DNA of 64,000 nucleotides from Puerhibacterium puerhi (GTDB lineage: Bacteria > Actinomycetota > Actinomycetes > Actinomycetales > Cellulomonadaceae). Positions within the stretch are counted from its first letter, which is position 1. Each line of letters opens with the position of its first letter. This document shows, one piece after another, positions 28,911 to 38,176 of this stretch. The DNA is taken from NCBI RefSeq assembly GCF_009846865.1, contig NZ_WUWN01000009.1, positions 1 through 64,000 on the forward strand. Direction: 5' to 3'. Below the pieces are notes generated by a model. It ran no database searches and had not been told where the DNA came from. It saw nothing but the letters and a program-made list of their open reading frames with translations. Both the position numbers and the translations under genes were made by a program.

Positions 28911-31577
28911 ATGACGGCAGAACTGTCGGCGGCAGCGTCCGCGACGCAGGGGACCTCGGCACCTCGCCACCTCGTGGTGGTCGGCGGCGGCATGGTCGCG
29001 CAGCGCCTCGTCGAGGCCCTGCGCGCCCGCGACGACGCCGGCGCCTGGCGCGTCAGCGTCTTCGCCGAGGAGCCGCGCACCCCCTACGACCGGGTCGGCC
29101 TCACGCGCTACTTCGAGGTCCGCGACCCCGAGGAGCTCGCGCTGGGCGACCCGGCCCTGTGGGACGACCCGCTCGTCACGCTGCACCGCGACTGCGCGGT
29201 CACGGCGATCGACCGGGCGGCGCGCACGGTGACCGACCGGCTCGGGCGGGTGCACCCCTACGACGAGCTCGTGCTCGCCACCGGGTCGCGTGCGGCGATG
29301 CCGCCCGTCCCGGGCAACGACCTGCCGGGCGTGTTCGTCTACCGCACGCTCGACGACGTCGCCGCGCTGCGCGGGTGGGTGGAGGCGAAGCGGGCGTCCT
29401 TCCCGGCCGGCCGGCCGGTGCGCGGGGCGGTCGTCGGCGGCGGTCTGCTGGGCCTGGAGGCCGCCGGGGCGCTCACCACGCTGGGCGCGCACGCCACCGT
29501 GCTCCAGTCCGGCACGCACCTGATGAACGCCCAGCTCGACCACGGGGCCGGCGAGGCGCTCCGGCGGCTCATCAACGCCCGGGGCATCGGCGTGCGCACC
29601 CAGACCGTGACGAGCGCCATGAAGCCGCACCGCCGCACGGGCCACGTCGGGCGCCTCGAGTTCGCCGACGGCGGCCGGCTCGACGTCGACGTCGTCGTGG
29701 TGGCCACCGGCGTGCAGCCGCGCGACGAGCTGGCCCGCGCCGCGGGGCTGGAGACGGGCGAGCGCGGCGGCGTCGTCGTCGACCTCGCGTGCCGCACCGG
29801 CGACCCGCACGTGTGGGCGGTGGGCGAGGTCGCCTGCATCGAGGGGCGCTGCACCGGCCTGGTCGCGCCCGGCAACGCGATGGCCGAGGTGGTCGCCGAC
29901 CGGCTGCTCGGCGGCGAGGCCACCTTCCCCGGCGCGGACACGGCCACGAGGCTCAAGCTGTCCGGCGTCGACGTCGCGAGCTTCGGCGACGCGCACGCGG
30001 GCACGCCCGGCGCCGTCGAGGTCGTCTGGGCCGACCCGGTGGCGGGCGTCTACAAGAAGCTGGTGCTGTCCGACGACGCGCGCACGCTGCTCGGCGGCGT
30101 GTTCGTGGGCGACGCGACGCCGTACGCCACGCTGCGGCCGATGCTGGGCGCCCAGCTGCCCGGCGGCGACCCGAGCGCGTTCCTGCTGCCGGAGGGCGGG
30201 GGAGGCGCGCCGAGCCTCGAGCTGCCCGACGACGCCGCCGTCTGCTCGTGCAACAACGTCTCGGCCGGCGCGGTGCGTGCCGCCGTCAGCGAGCACGGCT
30301 GCACCGATCTCGCCGGGGTCAAGGCGTGCACCCGGGCCGGCACCACGTGCGGCTCGTGCCTGCCGCTGGTGAAGAAGATCGCCACCGCCGAGCTCGAGCG
30401 CGCCGGCGTCGCGGTGAGCAGCGCCCTGTGCGAGCACTTCGAGCTCACCCGTGCCCAGCTCTTCGACGCCGTGCGCGTCGCCGACCTGCACACGTTCACC
30501 GAGATCGTCGAGCGCTTCGGGCGGCGTCCCGTCGCCGCCGACGGGACGCCCGGCGCCCCGGGCCGCGGCTGCGACATCTGCAAGCCGGTGGTCGCCTCGA
30601 TCCTCGCGTCGCTGGGCAACGGGCACGTGCTCGACGGCGAGCAGGCCGCCCTCCAGGACACCAACGACCACATGCTCGCCAACATGCAGAAGGACGGCAC
30701 CTACTCGGTGGTGCCGCGCATGCCCGGCGGCGAGGTGACGCCCGACGGGCTCATCGCCGTCGGGCAGGTGGCCAAGGACTTCGGGCTGTACACGAAGATC
30801 ACCGGCGGGCAGCGCATCGACATGTTCGGCGCCCGCCAGGAGCAGCTGCCGGACATCTGGCGGCGGCTCGTCGACGCGGGGTTCGAGTCGGGGCACGCGT
30901 ACGGCAAGTCCCTGCGCACGGTGAAGTCCTGCGTGGGCTCGACGTGGTGCCGCTACGGGGTGCAGGACGCCGTGGGCATGGCGGTCGCGCTGGAGCTGCG
31001 CTACCGCGGCCTGCGCTCGCCGCACAAGATCAAGCTCGGCGTCTCGGGCTGCGCGCGCGAGTGCGCGGAGGCGCGGGCCAAGGACGTGGGCATCATCGCC
31101 ACGGAGAGGGGCTGGAACGTCTACGTGGGCGGCAACGGCGGCTTCACGCCCCGGCACGCGCAGCTGCTCGCGGAGGACCTCGACGACGAGACGCTCGTGC
31201 GGGTCGTCGACCGGTTCCTGATGTACTACGTCCGCACCGCCGACCGGCTGCAGCGCACCGCGCCGTGGGTCGAGGAGGTGGAGGGCGGGCTCGACGGCGT
31301 GCGGGCCGTCGTGCTGGAGGACTCCCTGGGCATCTGCGCGGACCTGGACGCCGCCATGGCGCGGCACGTCGAGGGGTACGAGGACGAGTGGAGGGCGGTG
31401 CTGGAGGACCCGGTCAAGCTCGCCCGGTTCTCGTCGTTCGTCAACGCGCCGACGACGCCGGACCCCGACCTGGCGTACGTGCCCGAGCGGGGCCAGCTGC
31501 GCCCCGCGACCGACGAGGAGAAGAGGTCCGGCGCCGCCGTGCTGGTGGCCGGGCCGCGGCTGGAGGTGCGCGCATGA
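28911..31577 (+). CDS. nirB: Assimilatory nitrite reductase [NAD(P)H], large subunit
   Basis: Reduces nitrite to ammonium with NAD(P)H, FAD, Fe-S clusters and siroheme (888 aa, cytoplasmic). Domains in order: FAD/NAD(P)-binding reductase (LVVVGGGMVAQRLVEAL at the N-terminus; second Rossmann motif GAVVGGGLLGLEAAGAL), a BFD-like [2Fe-2S] domain (VCSCNNVSAG, later TTCGSC), and a sulfite/nitrite-reductase domain with [4Fe-4S]/siroheme ligands VKSCVGSTWC and GCARECAEA. ATG 28911 is preceded by TACGGT and no ribosome-binding site. Its stop overlaps nirD (ATGA). Downstream genes make its siroheme cofactor. Confidence 0.97.
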   Translation: MTAELSAAASATQGTSAPRHLVVVGGGMVAQRLVEALRARDDAGAWRVSVFAEEPRTPYDRVGLTRYFEVRDPEELALGDPALWDDPLVTLHRDCAVTAIDRAARTVTDRLGRVHPYDELVLATGSRAAMPPVPGNDLPGVFVYRTLDDVAALRGWVEAKRASFPAGRPVRGAVVGGGLLGLEAAGALTTLGAHATVLQSGTHLMNAQLDHGAGEALRRLINARGIGVRTQTVTSAMKPHRRTGHVGRLEFADGGRLDVDVVVVATGVQPRDELARAAGLETGERGGVVVDLACRTGDPHVWAVGEVACIEGRCTGLVAPGNAMAEVVADRLLGGEATFPGADTATRLKLSGVDVASFGDAHAGTPGAVEVVWADPVAGVYKKLVLSDDARTLLGGVFVGDATPYATLRPMLGAQLPGGDPSAFLLPEGGGGAPSLELPDDAAVCSCNNVSAGAVRAAVSEHGCTDLAGVKACTRAGTTCGSCLPLVKKIATAELERAGVAVSSALCEHFELTRAQLFDAVRVADLHTFTEIVERFGRRPVAADGTPGAPGRGCDICKPVVASILASLGNGHVLDGEQAALQDTNDHMLANMQKDGTYSVVPRMPGGEVTPDGLIAVGQVAKDFGLYTKITGGQRIDMFGARQEQLPDIWRRLVDAGFESGHAYGKSLRTVKSCVGSTWCRYGVQDAVGMAVALELRYRGLRSPHKIKLGVSGCARECAEARAKDVGIIATERGWNVYVGGNGGFTPRHAQLLAEDLDDETLVRVVDRFLMYYVRTADRLQRTAPWVEEVEGGLDGVRAVVLEDSLGICADLDAAMARHVEGYEDEWRAVLEDPVKLARFSSFVNAPTTPDPDLAYVPERGQLRPATDEEKRSGAAVLVAGPRLEVRA

Positions 31578-32005
31578 GCACGATCACCGACGTGGGGACC
31601 GCCGCGACCACGGCGTGGACCACGGTCTGCCGGTTCGACGACCTCGCCGTCGAGCGCGGTGCGGCCGCGCTGCTGGCCGGCCCCGCCGGGCCCGTGCAGG
31701 TGGCGCTGTTCCGGCTGGTCGACGACCGGGTGCTGGCCGTGCAGCAGCTCGACCCGTTCGCGGGCGCCAACGTGATGTCCCGCGGCATCGTCGGCACGCG
31801 CGGCGGCGAGCCGACGGTCGCCGCGCCGCTGTACAAGCAGGTGTACTCCCTGGTCACCGGCGCCTGCCTGGACACGGCCGGCTACGCGCCGCGGCCCGGG
31901 CTCGCGCCGCGGCTGGCGACGTTCCCGGTGCGGGTGGCCGACGGCGTCGTGAGCGTCGGGCTGCCGGGGGCCGGGGGCGCGGCGGGCGCGCAGGAGCGGC
32001 GATGA
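31574..32005 (+). CDS. nirD: Nitrite reductase [NAD(P)H], small subunit
   Basis: Rieske-fold partner of NirB (143 aa). The fold is recognisable (VALFRLVDDRVLAVQQLDPF and, later, PLYKQVYSLVTGACLD), but the cysteine/histidine cluster ligands of true Rieske proteins are absent, as is normal for NirD. ATG 31574 overlaps the nirB stop, and its own stop overlaps the next start at 32002. Subunits are therefore probably made in step. Confidence 0.95.
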   Translation: MSTITDVGTAATTAWTTVCRFDDLAVERGAAALLAGPAGPVQVALFRLVDDRVLAVQQLDPFAGANVMSRGIVGTRGGEPTVAAPLYKQVYSLVTGACLDTAGYAPRPGLAPRLATFPVRVADGVVSVGLPGAGGAAGAQERR

Positions 32006-33252
32006 CCAGCCTCTACGGCCTCGACCTGACCGGCCGCGACGTCCTCGTGGTGGGCGGCGGCCCGGTGTCGGCCCGGCGCGCGGGCGCCCTGGCCGACGAC
32101 GGCGCCCGCGTCACCGTCGTCGCCCCGGACGCGTGCGAGGAGCTGCGCGAGCTCGCCGGCGCCGGCCGGGTGCGGTGGGTGGCGCGCGAGGTCGTCGAGG
32201 CGGACCTCGACGGGGCGTGGCTCGTGCACACCGCCACGGGCGACCCGCGCGCCGACGCCGCCGTCGCCACCTGGGCGGAGGCGCGCCGCACGTGGTGCGT
32301 GCACGCCGGCGACGCCGCGCGCGGCACCGCCCGGACCGCGGCCGCCGGCCGGCACGGCGACGTCGTCGTCGGCGTGGTCTCGGCCGGCGCGGCGGACCCG
32401 CGCCGGGCAGCCGCCGTGCGCGGCGCGGTCGCACGGTTCCTCGACGGCGGGGGAGCGGACCTGCGCCGCCACCGCGCCGGCGCCGGCCGGGTCGTGCTCG
32501 TCGGCGGGGGACCCGGCGCCCCGGACCTCATCACCGTGCGCGGGCGCCGGGCGCTCGCGGAGGCCGACGTCGTCGTCACCGACCGGCTCGGGCCGACCGG
32601 CCTGCTCGACGAGCTGCCGGCGTCGGTCGAGGTGATCGACGTGGGCAAGACGCCGGGGCACCACCCGGTGCCGCAGCACGAGATCAACGCGCTGCTGGTC
32701 GAGCACGCCAGGCGGGGGCGCACCGTGGTGCGGCTCAAGGGCGGCGACCCCTACGTGTTCGGCCGCGGCGGGGAGGAGCTGCTCGCCTGCGCCGCGGCCG
32801 GCGTGCCCGTCGAGGTCGTGCCCGGCGTCAGCAGCGCGCTGGCCGTCCCGGCGCTGGCCGGCGTGCCGCTGACGCACCGCGGCACCGTGACGGCGTTCCA
32901 CGTCGTCACGGGCCACCAGGGCCTCGACGCGGCCTCCCTGGCCTGCGTCGTCGACCGCGCCGCTACCCTGGTCATCCTCATGGGGGTGTCGGCCCTCCCC
33001 TCGATCAGCGAGCAGGCGCTCGCGGCCGGGGCGGACCCGGCGACCCCCGTGGCGATCGTGGAGCGGGGGTCCACCGCGCGCCAGCGCGTCACGCGCGCTC
33101 GGCTGGACCGCGTCGCGCAGGTCGCCGCCGAGGCCGGCGTCCGCGCGCCGGCCGTGATCGTGGTGGGGGACGTGGCCGCGGACGGACTGCTGGAGGTGGC
33201 CGGTGACGGGGACCGCGACGCCCGAGGGGCCGGCCGGGTGGCTGATGGCTGA
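32002..33252 (+). CDS. cysG: Siroheme synthase: precorrin-2 dehydrogenase fused to uroporphyrinogen-III methyltransferase
   Basis: 416-aa fusion producing sirohydrochlorin for NirB. Residues 1-150 form the NAD-dependent dehydrogenase domain (VLVVGGGPVSARRAGALADD). From about 165 onward lies the SAM-dependent methyltransferase (VVLVGGGPGAPDLITVRG, RLKGGDPYVFGRGGEE, VPGVSSALAVPALAGVPLTHR). It is shorter than enterobacterial CysG, and chelation is likely done by the SirB-type protein encoded two genes downstream. The start overlaps nirD; its end overlaps the HemD-like gene by 50 bp. Confidence 0.93.
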   Translation: MTSLYGLDLTGRDVLVVGGGPVSARRAGALADDGARVTVVAPDACEELRELAGAGRVRWVAREVVEADLDGAWLVHTATGDPRADAAVATWAEARRTWCVHAGDAARGTARTAAAGRHGDVVVGVVSAGAADPRRAAAVRGAVARFLDGGGADLRRHRAGAGRVVLVGGGPGAPDLITVRGRRALAEADVVVTDRLGPTGLLDELPASVEVIDVGKTPGHHPVPQHEINALLVEHARRGRTVVRLKGGDPYVFGRGGEELLACAAAGVPVEVVPGVSSALAVPALAGVPLTHRGTVTAFHVVTGHQGLDAASLACVVDRAATLVILMGVSALPSISEQALAAGADPATPVAIVERGSTARQRVTRARLDRVAQVAAEAGVRAPAVIVVGDVAADGLLEVAGDGDRDARGAGRVADG

Positions 33253-34375
33253 GCCGCCGCGGCCGGCGCTCGGACAGGTGATGGCCGGGTGCACCGTGCT
33301 GGTCACCGCCGACCGTCGCTCGGACGAGCTGGCCGCCGCGCTCGAGCGCCGCGGCGCCACGGTGCGGCACGCGCCCGCGCTGAGCATGATCCCGCACGTC
33401 GACGACGAGTCCCTGCTCGCGGCGACGCGCGCGCTGGTGGCCGCCCCGCCCGACGTGCTCGTGGCCACCACGGGCGTCGGGTTCCGGGCGTGGATCGAGG
33501 CCGCCGACGCCCATGGCCTCGCCGACGACCTCGTGGCGGCCCTGCGCGGCGCCCGCATCGTGGCGCGCGGGCCCAAGGCCCGCGGCGCGATCCAGGCGGC
33601 CGGGCTGCAGGCCGACTGGGTGGCCGAGTCGGAGACGTCGGCCGAGGTGGCCGAGGTGCTGCTCAGCGAGGGCGTCGCCGGGCTGCACGTGGCGATCCAG
33701 CAGCACGGCGCCGGCGCGGACGGGCTGGACCAGGTCTTCGAGAAGGCCGGCGCCACCGTCACCGACCTCGTCGTCTACCGCTGGGGCCCGACGCCGGACC
33801 CGGCCGCGGTGGCCGCGTCCGCGCGCGCCGCGGCGGCGGGGGAGATCGACGCCGTCGTGTTCACGTCCGCCCCGGGCGCGGAGGCGTGGCTGGCGGCGGT
33901 CGAGGCCGAGGGGCTCGGGGACGCCGTCGTCGCGCGGTTCGCGAGCGGCGAGATGGTGGCCGCCGCCGTCGGCGCGGTGACCGCGCAGCCGCTGGAGCGG
34001 CGCGGCATCCCGTCGCTGCAGCCGGAGCGCGGGCGCCTGGGCGCGCTCGTGCGCACGCTGGTGGGTCACTACGAGCAGGTGGAGTCCGTCGCCCTGGCCA
34101 CCGTGGCCGGCACGCTGGTGGTCCGGGCGCGGGTCGCGGTGCTCGACGGGCACGTGCTGCCGCTGTCGCCCACGGGCGTGGAGGTGCTGCGCCTGCTCGC
34201 CGCCGCCGGGGGCGGCGTGGTGCCGCGCGACAAGGTGCTCGACGTCCTGCCCGGCGAGTCCCGCGACCCGCACGCCGTCGAGGTCGCGATCGCGCGACTG
34301 CGCGACGCCGTCGGGCGCAAGGACCTCGTGCGCACGGTGGTCAAGCGCGGCTACCGGATCGAGCTCGCGCCGTGA
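33203..34375 (+). CDS. Uroporphyrinogen-III synthase-like regulator with winged helix (NnaR architecture)
   Basis: 390-aa two-domain protein. Residues about 30-285 are HemD-like (VLVTADRRSDELAAALERRG, VFTSAPGAEAWLAAVE). The C-terminal 90 residues are an OmpR/PhoB-type winged helix (LLAAAGGGVVPRDKVLDVL, EVAIARLRDAVG, VVKRGYRIEL). This architecture matches NnaR, known in Streptomyces and Mycobacterium as a co-activator with GlnR of nitrite assimilation genes. GTG 33203 is supported by GGAGG 6 nt upstream. It is placed in the nirBD/siroheme operon, so feedback on its own operon is plausible. Whether the HemD domain still binds tetrapyrrole or catalyses is unknown. Confidence 0.88.
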   Translation: MTGTATPEGPAGWLMAEPPRPALGQVMAGCTVLVTADRRSDELAAALERRGATVRHAPALSMIPHVDDESLLAATRALVAAPPDVLVATTGVGFRAWIEAADAHGLADDLVAALRGARIVARGPKARGAIQAAGLQADWVAESETSAEVAEVLLSEGVAGLHVAIQQHGAGADGLDQVFEKAGATVTDLVVYRWGPTPDPAAVAASARAAAAGEIDAVVFTSAPGAEAWLAAVEAEGLGDAVVARFASGEMVAAAVGAVTAQPLERRGIPSLQPERGRLGALVRTLVGHYEQVESVALATVAGTLVVRARVAVLDGHVLPLSPTGVEVLRLLAAAGGGVVPRDKVLDVLPGESRDPHAVEVAIARLRDAVGRKDLVRTVVKRGYRIELAP

Positions 34376-34424
34376 AGCCCGCGGTGAACCCCGCCGTGAC
34401 ACCCGCACCCGCCGAGGAGGCGCC

Positions 34425-35225
34425 GTGACCGCTCCCGCCCTGCTCGCCGTCTCGCACGGCACGGCGTCCGCCGAGGGCGCCGACGCCGTCGCCGGGCTCG
34501 TCGCGGCCGTCGCCGACCGCCTCGACGGCCGGGCCGCGGTGGCCGCCGGGTTCGTCGACGTCCAGCAGCCCGACGTGCCCACGTGCCTCGGCGCGCTCGG
34601 CGTGGACCGCCCCACCGGGGCGTCGGCGGTGCTCGTGCCGCTGCTGCTGTCCGCCGGGTACCACGTGCACGTGGACCTCGCCGACGACGTCGCGGCCGCC
34701 CGGGCCGCGGGCGGCGACGTCACGCTCGCCGGGGCGCTCGGGCCGGACGACCGCCTGGTCGAGGTGCTCGCGCGGCGCCTGGCGGAGGCGGGGCTGCAGC
34801 CCGACGACCTCGTGGTGCTGGGGGCGGCGGGCTCGAGCGACCGACGGGCGCTCGTCGACTGCGAGGCGACGGCGGCGGGGCTCGCCGAGCGGCTCGGGCG
34901 GCCGCGCGAGGGCGTCGTGCTGGCGTACCTCAGCGCCGCCGAGCCCCGGCTGGCGGACGCGGTGACGCAGGCGCGCGCCGTCGTCGCGCAGGACGCGGCG
35001 CGCGCGGCCGGGGTGGGCGCGGTCGGGGCGCGCGCGGCCGGGGCGCGCGTCGTCGTCGCGAGCTACCTGCTCGCGCCCGGCTACTTCGCCGACCTCGCCG
35101 CGGCCGCCGGGGGCGACGTCACGACGCCGCCGCTGCTCGTCGCGGGGGAGCCGGCTCCGGCGGAGCTGGTCGACGTGGTGGTGGAGCGCTACGCGGTCGC
35201 GGCGGGCGCAGCCCTCGGCGCGTGA
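34425..35225 (+). CDS. sirB: Sirohydrochlorin ferrochelatase, CbiX/SirB type
   Basis: Inserts iron into sirohydrochlorin to complete siroheme (266 aa). The two-repeat CbiX fold is visible: LLAVSHGTASAEGADAV with the metal-binding histidine, and later VLVPLLLSAGYHVHVDLADDV with two more histidines. GTG 34425 follows GAGGAGGCGCC. It ends the nitrite operon, giving it all siroheme steps after uroporphyrinogen III. A cobaltochelatase role is less likely in this context. Confidence 0.9.
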   Translation: MTAPALLAVSHGTASAEGADAVAGLVAAVADRLDGRAAVAAGFVDVQQPDVPTCLGALGVDRPTGASAVLVPLLLSAGYHVHVDLADDVAAARAAGGDVTLAGALGPDDRLVEVLARRLAEAGLQPDDLVVLGAAGSSDRRALVDCEATAAGLAERLGRPREGVVLAYLSAAEPRLADAVTQARAVVAQDAARAAGVGAVGARAAGARVVVASYLLAPGYFADLAAAAGGDVTTPPLLVAGEPAPAELVDVVVERYAVAAGAALGA

Positions 35226-35247
35226 CCCCGCGCAGGAGCCCGCGACG

Positions 35248-35574
35248 TCAGTCCTCCGGCGCCGGCCGCAGGTGGTCACCCAGGTCGCGCACGGTGGCGT
35301 CGAACGCCGCCTCGAGATCGACGCCGTAGGCGTCCGCGAGCGTGAGCACCGACCACAGGCAGTCGGCCAGCTCGTGGGCGAGCGCGGCGTCGAGGTCGTC
35401 CCGCGGGCGGACCCCGGCCTTGCCCTGCACGAGCTTGGCCAGGTCGCCGACGTCGCCGAGAAAGCCGAGCATGATCTCCTCGGGCGTCCAGCTGCGCCCG
35501 TAGCGCTCCAGCTCCATCGCCGCGTGCTGCGCTCGCACGGCGCGGGCTGACGCCTGCATTGCGTGGAAGTCCAC
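35248..35574 (-). CDS. MazG-like nucleotide pyrophosphohydrolase
   Basis: Small all-alpha NTP pyrophosphohydrolase-like protein (108 aa), a family that hydrolyses non-canonical NTPs. The metal-binding pattern is partly altered: the first pair is DVGDLAK rather than ExxE, while the second, HELADCLWSVLTLAD, keeps E-x-x-D. GTG 35574 is the only start giving a full helix 1. No clear ribosome-binding site or TANNNT box is seen. It is convergent with sirB across 22 bp. Confidence 0.8.
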   Translation of the reverse strand: MDFHAMQASARAVRAQHAAMELERYGRSWTPEEIMLGFLGDVGDLAKLVQGKAGVRPRDDLDAALAHELADCLWSVLTLADAYGVDLEAAFDATVRDLGDHLRPAPED

Positions 35575-35703
35575 GGCTCATCGTCGGTCAGGGGCGCGCA
35601 GCAGTGCGTCGGCGCGCGGCAGAAGGCGTGTCGGTGGCTCGCACTAGTGTTCGAAGGGAGCCGCAGCGGGCGGGCACGGCACAGGCGTGAGGGGGTGCGG
35701 GGC

Positions 35704-37530
35704 GTGACGGTCACGACGACGAGGTCGGCGGCGGCAGGAGACTCGGTGGCGGCACGTGCCGCGGCCCTGGCGTGGGTGCCGCTGACCGACGACGGCACCC
35801 TGGTCGCCCGGCTGGGCGCTGCAGGAGCGCCGGAGGCAGCGGCGGCGATGCTCGGGCGCGACCTGTCGAACCCGTACGCGACGCCCGCCCCGGCGGCGGC
35901 GGGCCAGCCGGCGGACGTGGCGTCGCTGGTGAGCAGCGTGGTCGAGGTGCACGGAGCCGTCGCGGCCGGCGAGCTGGCGGCCACGGTCGAGGCGCTCGTC
36001 GCGGTGCAGGAGCTCGTCAACCGAGCCCAGGCCGTGTCGGCGCTGCTGCTGGAGCGCGCCCGCCGGCAGGCCATGGCGGCCCCTGACCTGCTCGTGGACG
36101 GCTCGGACCCGCACGCGGCCGTGGCCTCGGGGTCCCGGCGGCGCGAGCTGGCCCATCGAGCGGTCGTGGCCGACGTCGCCGTGGCGGTCCGAGCGTCCGA
36201 GGACGCCGTCGCCGACTGGACCGACCGGGCCCGCACCCTGGTCACCAAGGCGCCGCGCACGCTGGCCGGGGCGCTGGCCGGCACGGTCCCCTGGGGAAAT
36301 GCCCGCGTGGTGGCCCGTGCGGTGAGCGACCTCGACGCGGTGGCCGCGGGAGAGGTGGACCGGGCGCTGGCCGGAGCGGCGGCCACGGTGTGCGACCGGC
36401 GGCTGCGGGGCAGGGCGCGGCGGGCGCGCGAGCGGGTGCATCCCACGCCCGTGACGGTGCGGCACGAGGAGGCCGTGGCGAAGCGGTACGTCGCCCTGGA
36501 CCCCGGCGCGGACGGGATGGCGTTCCTGTCGGCCTGTCTGCCGGCCCCGGCGGCGCACGCGGTGTTCGACCGGCTGACCCGCACCGGCCGGGCCGCCCGC
36601 ACGAGCGGAGACGGTCGTACCTTGGCCCAGCTGCGCGCCGACGCCCTGATCGACCTCGCGCTCGACGACGGTGCCCTCGACCTCGGCGGCGCTGTGGACC
36701 TCGGCGGTACCGCGGATCCCGGCGGCGCCGCAGAACTCGCCGGCGCTGCGGACCCCGGCGGCGCCGTCGGCCGCGCCGGCACCGTGGGCCCCGGCAGTGA
36801 CGAGCGCGGCAGCGGCGGCGCGCCGCTCCGTCGCGTGGTCGAGGGCGGGCCGCCGCACGGACCGCCGCCCGGACCGCCGCCCGGTCTCCCGGACCATCGG
36901 TTCTCCCTGGCGCGGCTGGCCCGCGCCATCCGCCCCCACGTCACCGTCACGGTGCCGGTGCTGACGCTGCTGGGCCGGTCCGAGGAGCCGGGGATGCTGG
37001 ACGGCGTCACGCCGATCGGCCCCGACGCGGCCCGCGAGCTGGCCGGTCTGGCGCCGTCGTTCACCCGGCTGCTGACCGACCCCGAGAGCGGGGTGCCGTT
37101 GTCGGTGGGTCGGCGCACCTACACCCCGCCGGCGGGGCTGCAGCGCTGGGTGGCGCTGCGCGACGCCACCTGCCGGTTCCCCGGCTGCGTCCGTCCCGCC
37201 CACGCCGCCGAGGCCGACCACACCCTGGCGTGGGCGCACGGCGGGGCCACGGCCGCCGGCAACCTCGCGATGCTCTGCCGCCACCATCACCAGCTCAAGC
37301 ACCAGACCCGCTGGCGGGTGCGCCAGACGACCGCCGGCGCGCTGGAGTGGACCAGCCCCACCGGCCGGCGCACCAGCACCCGCCCCGAGCCGCCGCCGGC
37401 CACCGTCCACACGACCGCCCAAGACCTGGCGCGCCTCCCGGGGCGTCCGCCCGACGGCGTCGACGACACCGAGCCCGAGGGGCGCGGCACACCGCCGGGC
37501 GACCCGGACGACGGCGGACCTCCGTACTAG
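35704..37530 (+). CDS. DUF222 / HNH endonuclease domain protein (13E12 family)
   Basis: 608-aa protein of the actinobacterial 13E12 repeat family. An N-terminal DUF222 region of about 350 residues, rich in alanine and arginine, is broken by a degenerate Gly/Ala repeat (about residues 320-370) and a proline stretch. The C-terminal HNH nuclease domain reads CRFPGCVRPAHAAEADHTLAWAHG then LCRHHHQLKH, with all expected metal ligands. GTG 35704 is the likely start; the frame is open further upstream without typical coding. The family is multi-copy in many actinobacteria and sometimes interrupted by mobile DNA. Its biological role is unproven. Confidence 0.85.
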   Translation: MTVTTTRSAAAGDSVAARAAALAWVPLTDDGTLVARLGAAGAPEAAAAMLGRDLSNPYATPAPAAAGQPADVASLVSSVVEVHGAVAAGELAATVEALVAVQELVNRAQAVSALLLERARRQAMAAPDLLVDGSDPHAAVASGSRRRELAHRAVVADVAVAVRASEDAVADWTDRARTLVTKAPRTLAGALAGTVPWGNARVVARAVSDLDAVAAGEVDRALAGAAATVCDRRLRGRARRARERVHPTPVTVRHEEAVAKRYVALDPGADGMAFLSACLPAPAAHAVFDRLTRTGRAARTSGDGRTLAQLRADALIDLALDDGALDLGGAVDLGGTADPGGAAELAGAADPGGAVGRAGTVGPGSDERGSGGAPLRRVVEGGPPHGPPPGPPPGLPDHRFSLARLARAIRPHVTVTVPVLTLLGRSEEPGMLDGVTPIGPDAARELAGLAPSFTRLLTDPESGVPLSVGRRTYTPPAGLQRWVALRDATCRFPGCVRPAHAAEADHTLAWAHGGATAAGNLAMLCRHHHQLKHQTRWRVRQTTAGALEWTSPTGRRTSTRPEPPPATVHTTAQDLARLPGRPPDGVDDTEPEGRGTPPGDPDDGGPPY

Positions 37531-37548
37531 CCCGCCGCCGACCTCCGC

Positions 37549-37612
37549 CTGCTGAGGCCCGCCCGGCTGAGCCCCGCCCTGCTGAGGCCTGCCGCTCTGC
37601 TGAGCCCCGCCC
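37549..37612. repeat. Four imperfect repeats between convergent genes
   Basis: CTGCTGAGGCCCGCCC, a shortened GGCTGAGCCCCGCC, CTGCTGAGGCCTGCC and CTGCTGAGCCCCGCCC fill the gap between the HNH gene and the cupredoxin gene. They supply repeated TGA triplets but no clear hairpin. Confidence 0.75.
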
Positions 37613-37624
37613 GGTGGAGCGCGG

Positions 37625-38095
37625 CTACCTGACCACCAGCGTCCCCGTCATGCTGGGGTGGATGCTGCAGTGGAAGGGGTAGTCGCCGGCGGACGCAGGC
37701 GCCTTCATCGTCGCGGTCTGGCCGGCGTCCACGGTGACGTCGAAGCCGCCCTGCTCGTCGGCCGTGACCGTGTGCTCCACCGAGTCCTCGTTGCGGATCG
37801 TCACCGTGCTGCCGGCGGGCACGCTGTCCGGCACGCTGAAGGCGAAGCCGCTGATGACGACGGTGCCCTGCTCGGCACCAGGGCCGGGGGTGCTCGGCTG
37901 CCGTGCGCTCATCGAGCCCATCGAGCCGGTGGCGGTCTGCCCGGTCGCCGCCGAGCCCGCGGTCGCCGCCGGCTCGCCCGAGCCGCCGCTGCATGCCGCG
38001 ACGAACCCCGCGACCAGCAGGGCGAGGACGACGGCCGTCCAGCGCCGGACGGGCGTGCGAGGAGCCGTGCGAGGAGAAGAGCCGCTCGCTGCCAT
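37625..38095 (-). CDS. Plastocyanin-like cupredoxin lipoprotein
   Basis: Exported blue-copper-type protein (156 aa). The signal peptide ends in the lipobox VAAC with the cysteine near residue 32, followed by a Ser/Gly/Thr linker. The cupredoxin domain covers about residues 75-156 with copper ligands His (VEHTV), Cys, His and Met in FHCSIHPSM. ATG 38095 is preferred because GGAGG lies 8 nt upstream; the alternative start at 38104 is too close to it. It should act as an electron carrier or copper protein on the outer face of the membrane. The partner is unknown. Confidence 0.92.
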   Translation of the reverse strand: MAASGSSPRTAPRTPVRRWTAVVLALLVAGFVAACSGGSGEPAATAGSAATGQTATGSMGSMSARQPSTPGPGAEQGTVVISGFAFSVPDSVPAGSTVTIRNEDSVEHTVTADEQGGFDVTVDAGQTATMKAPASAGDYPFHCSIHPSMTGTLVVR

Positions 38096-38176
38096 GGCGC
38101 CCACCTCCGCAGGGAAGCCACGTCCATCCTCGCGCGCCCGACCCGCGGCGTGAACCCCCGGTCCCGGCGAGGCCCG

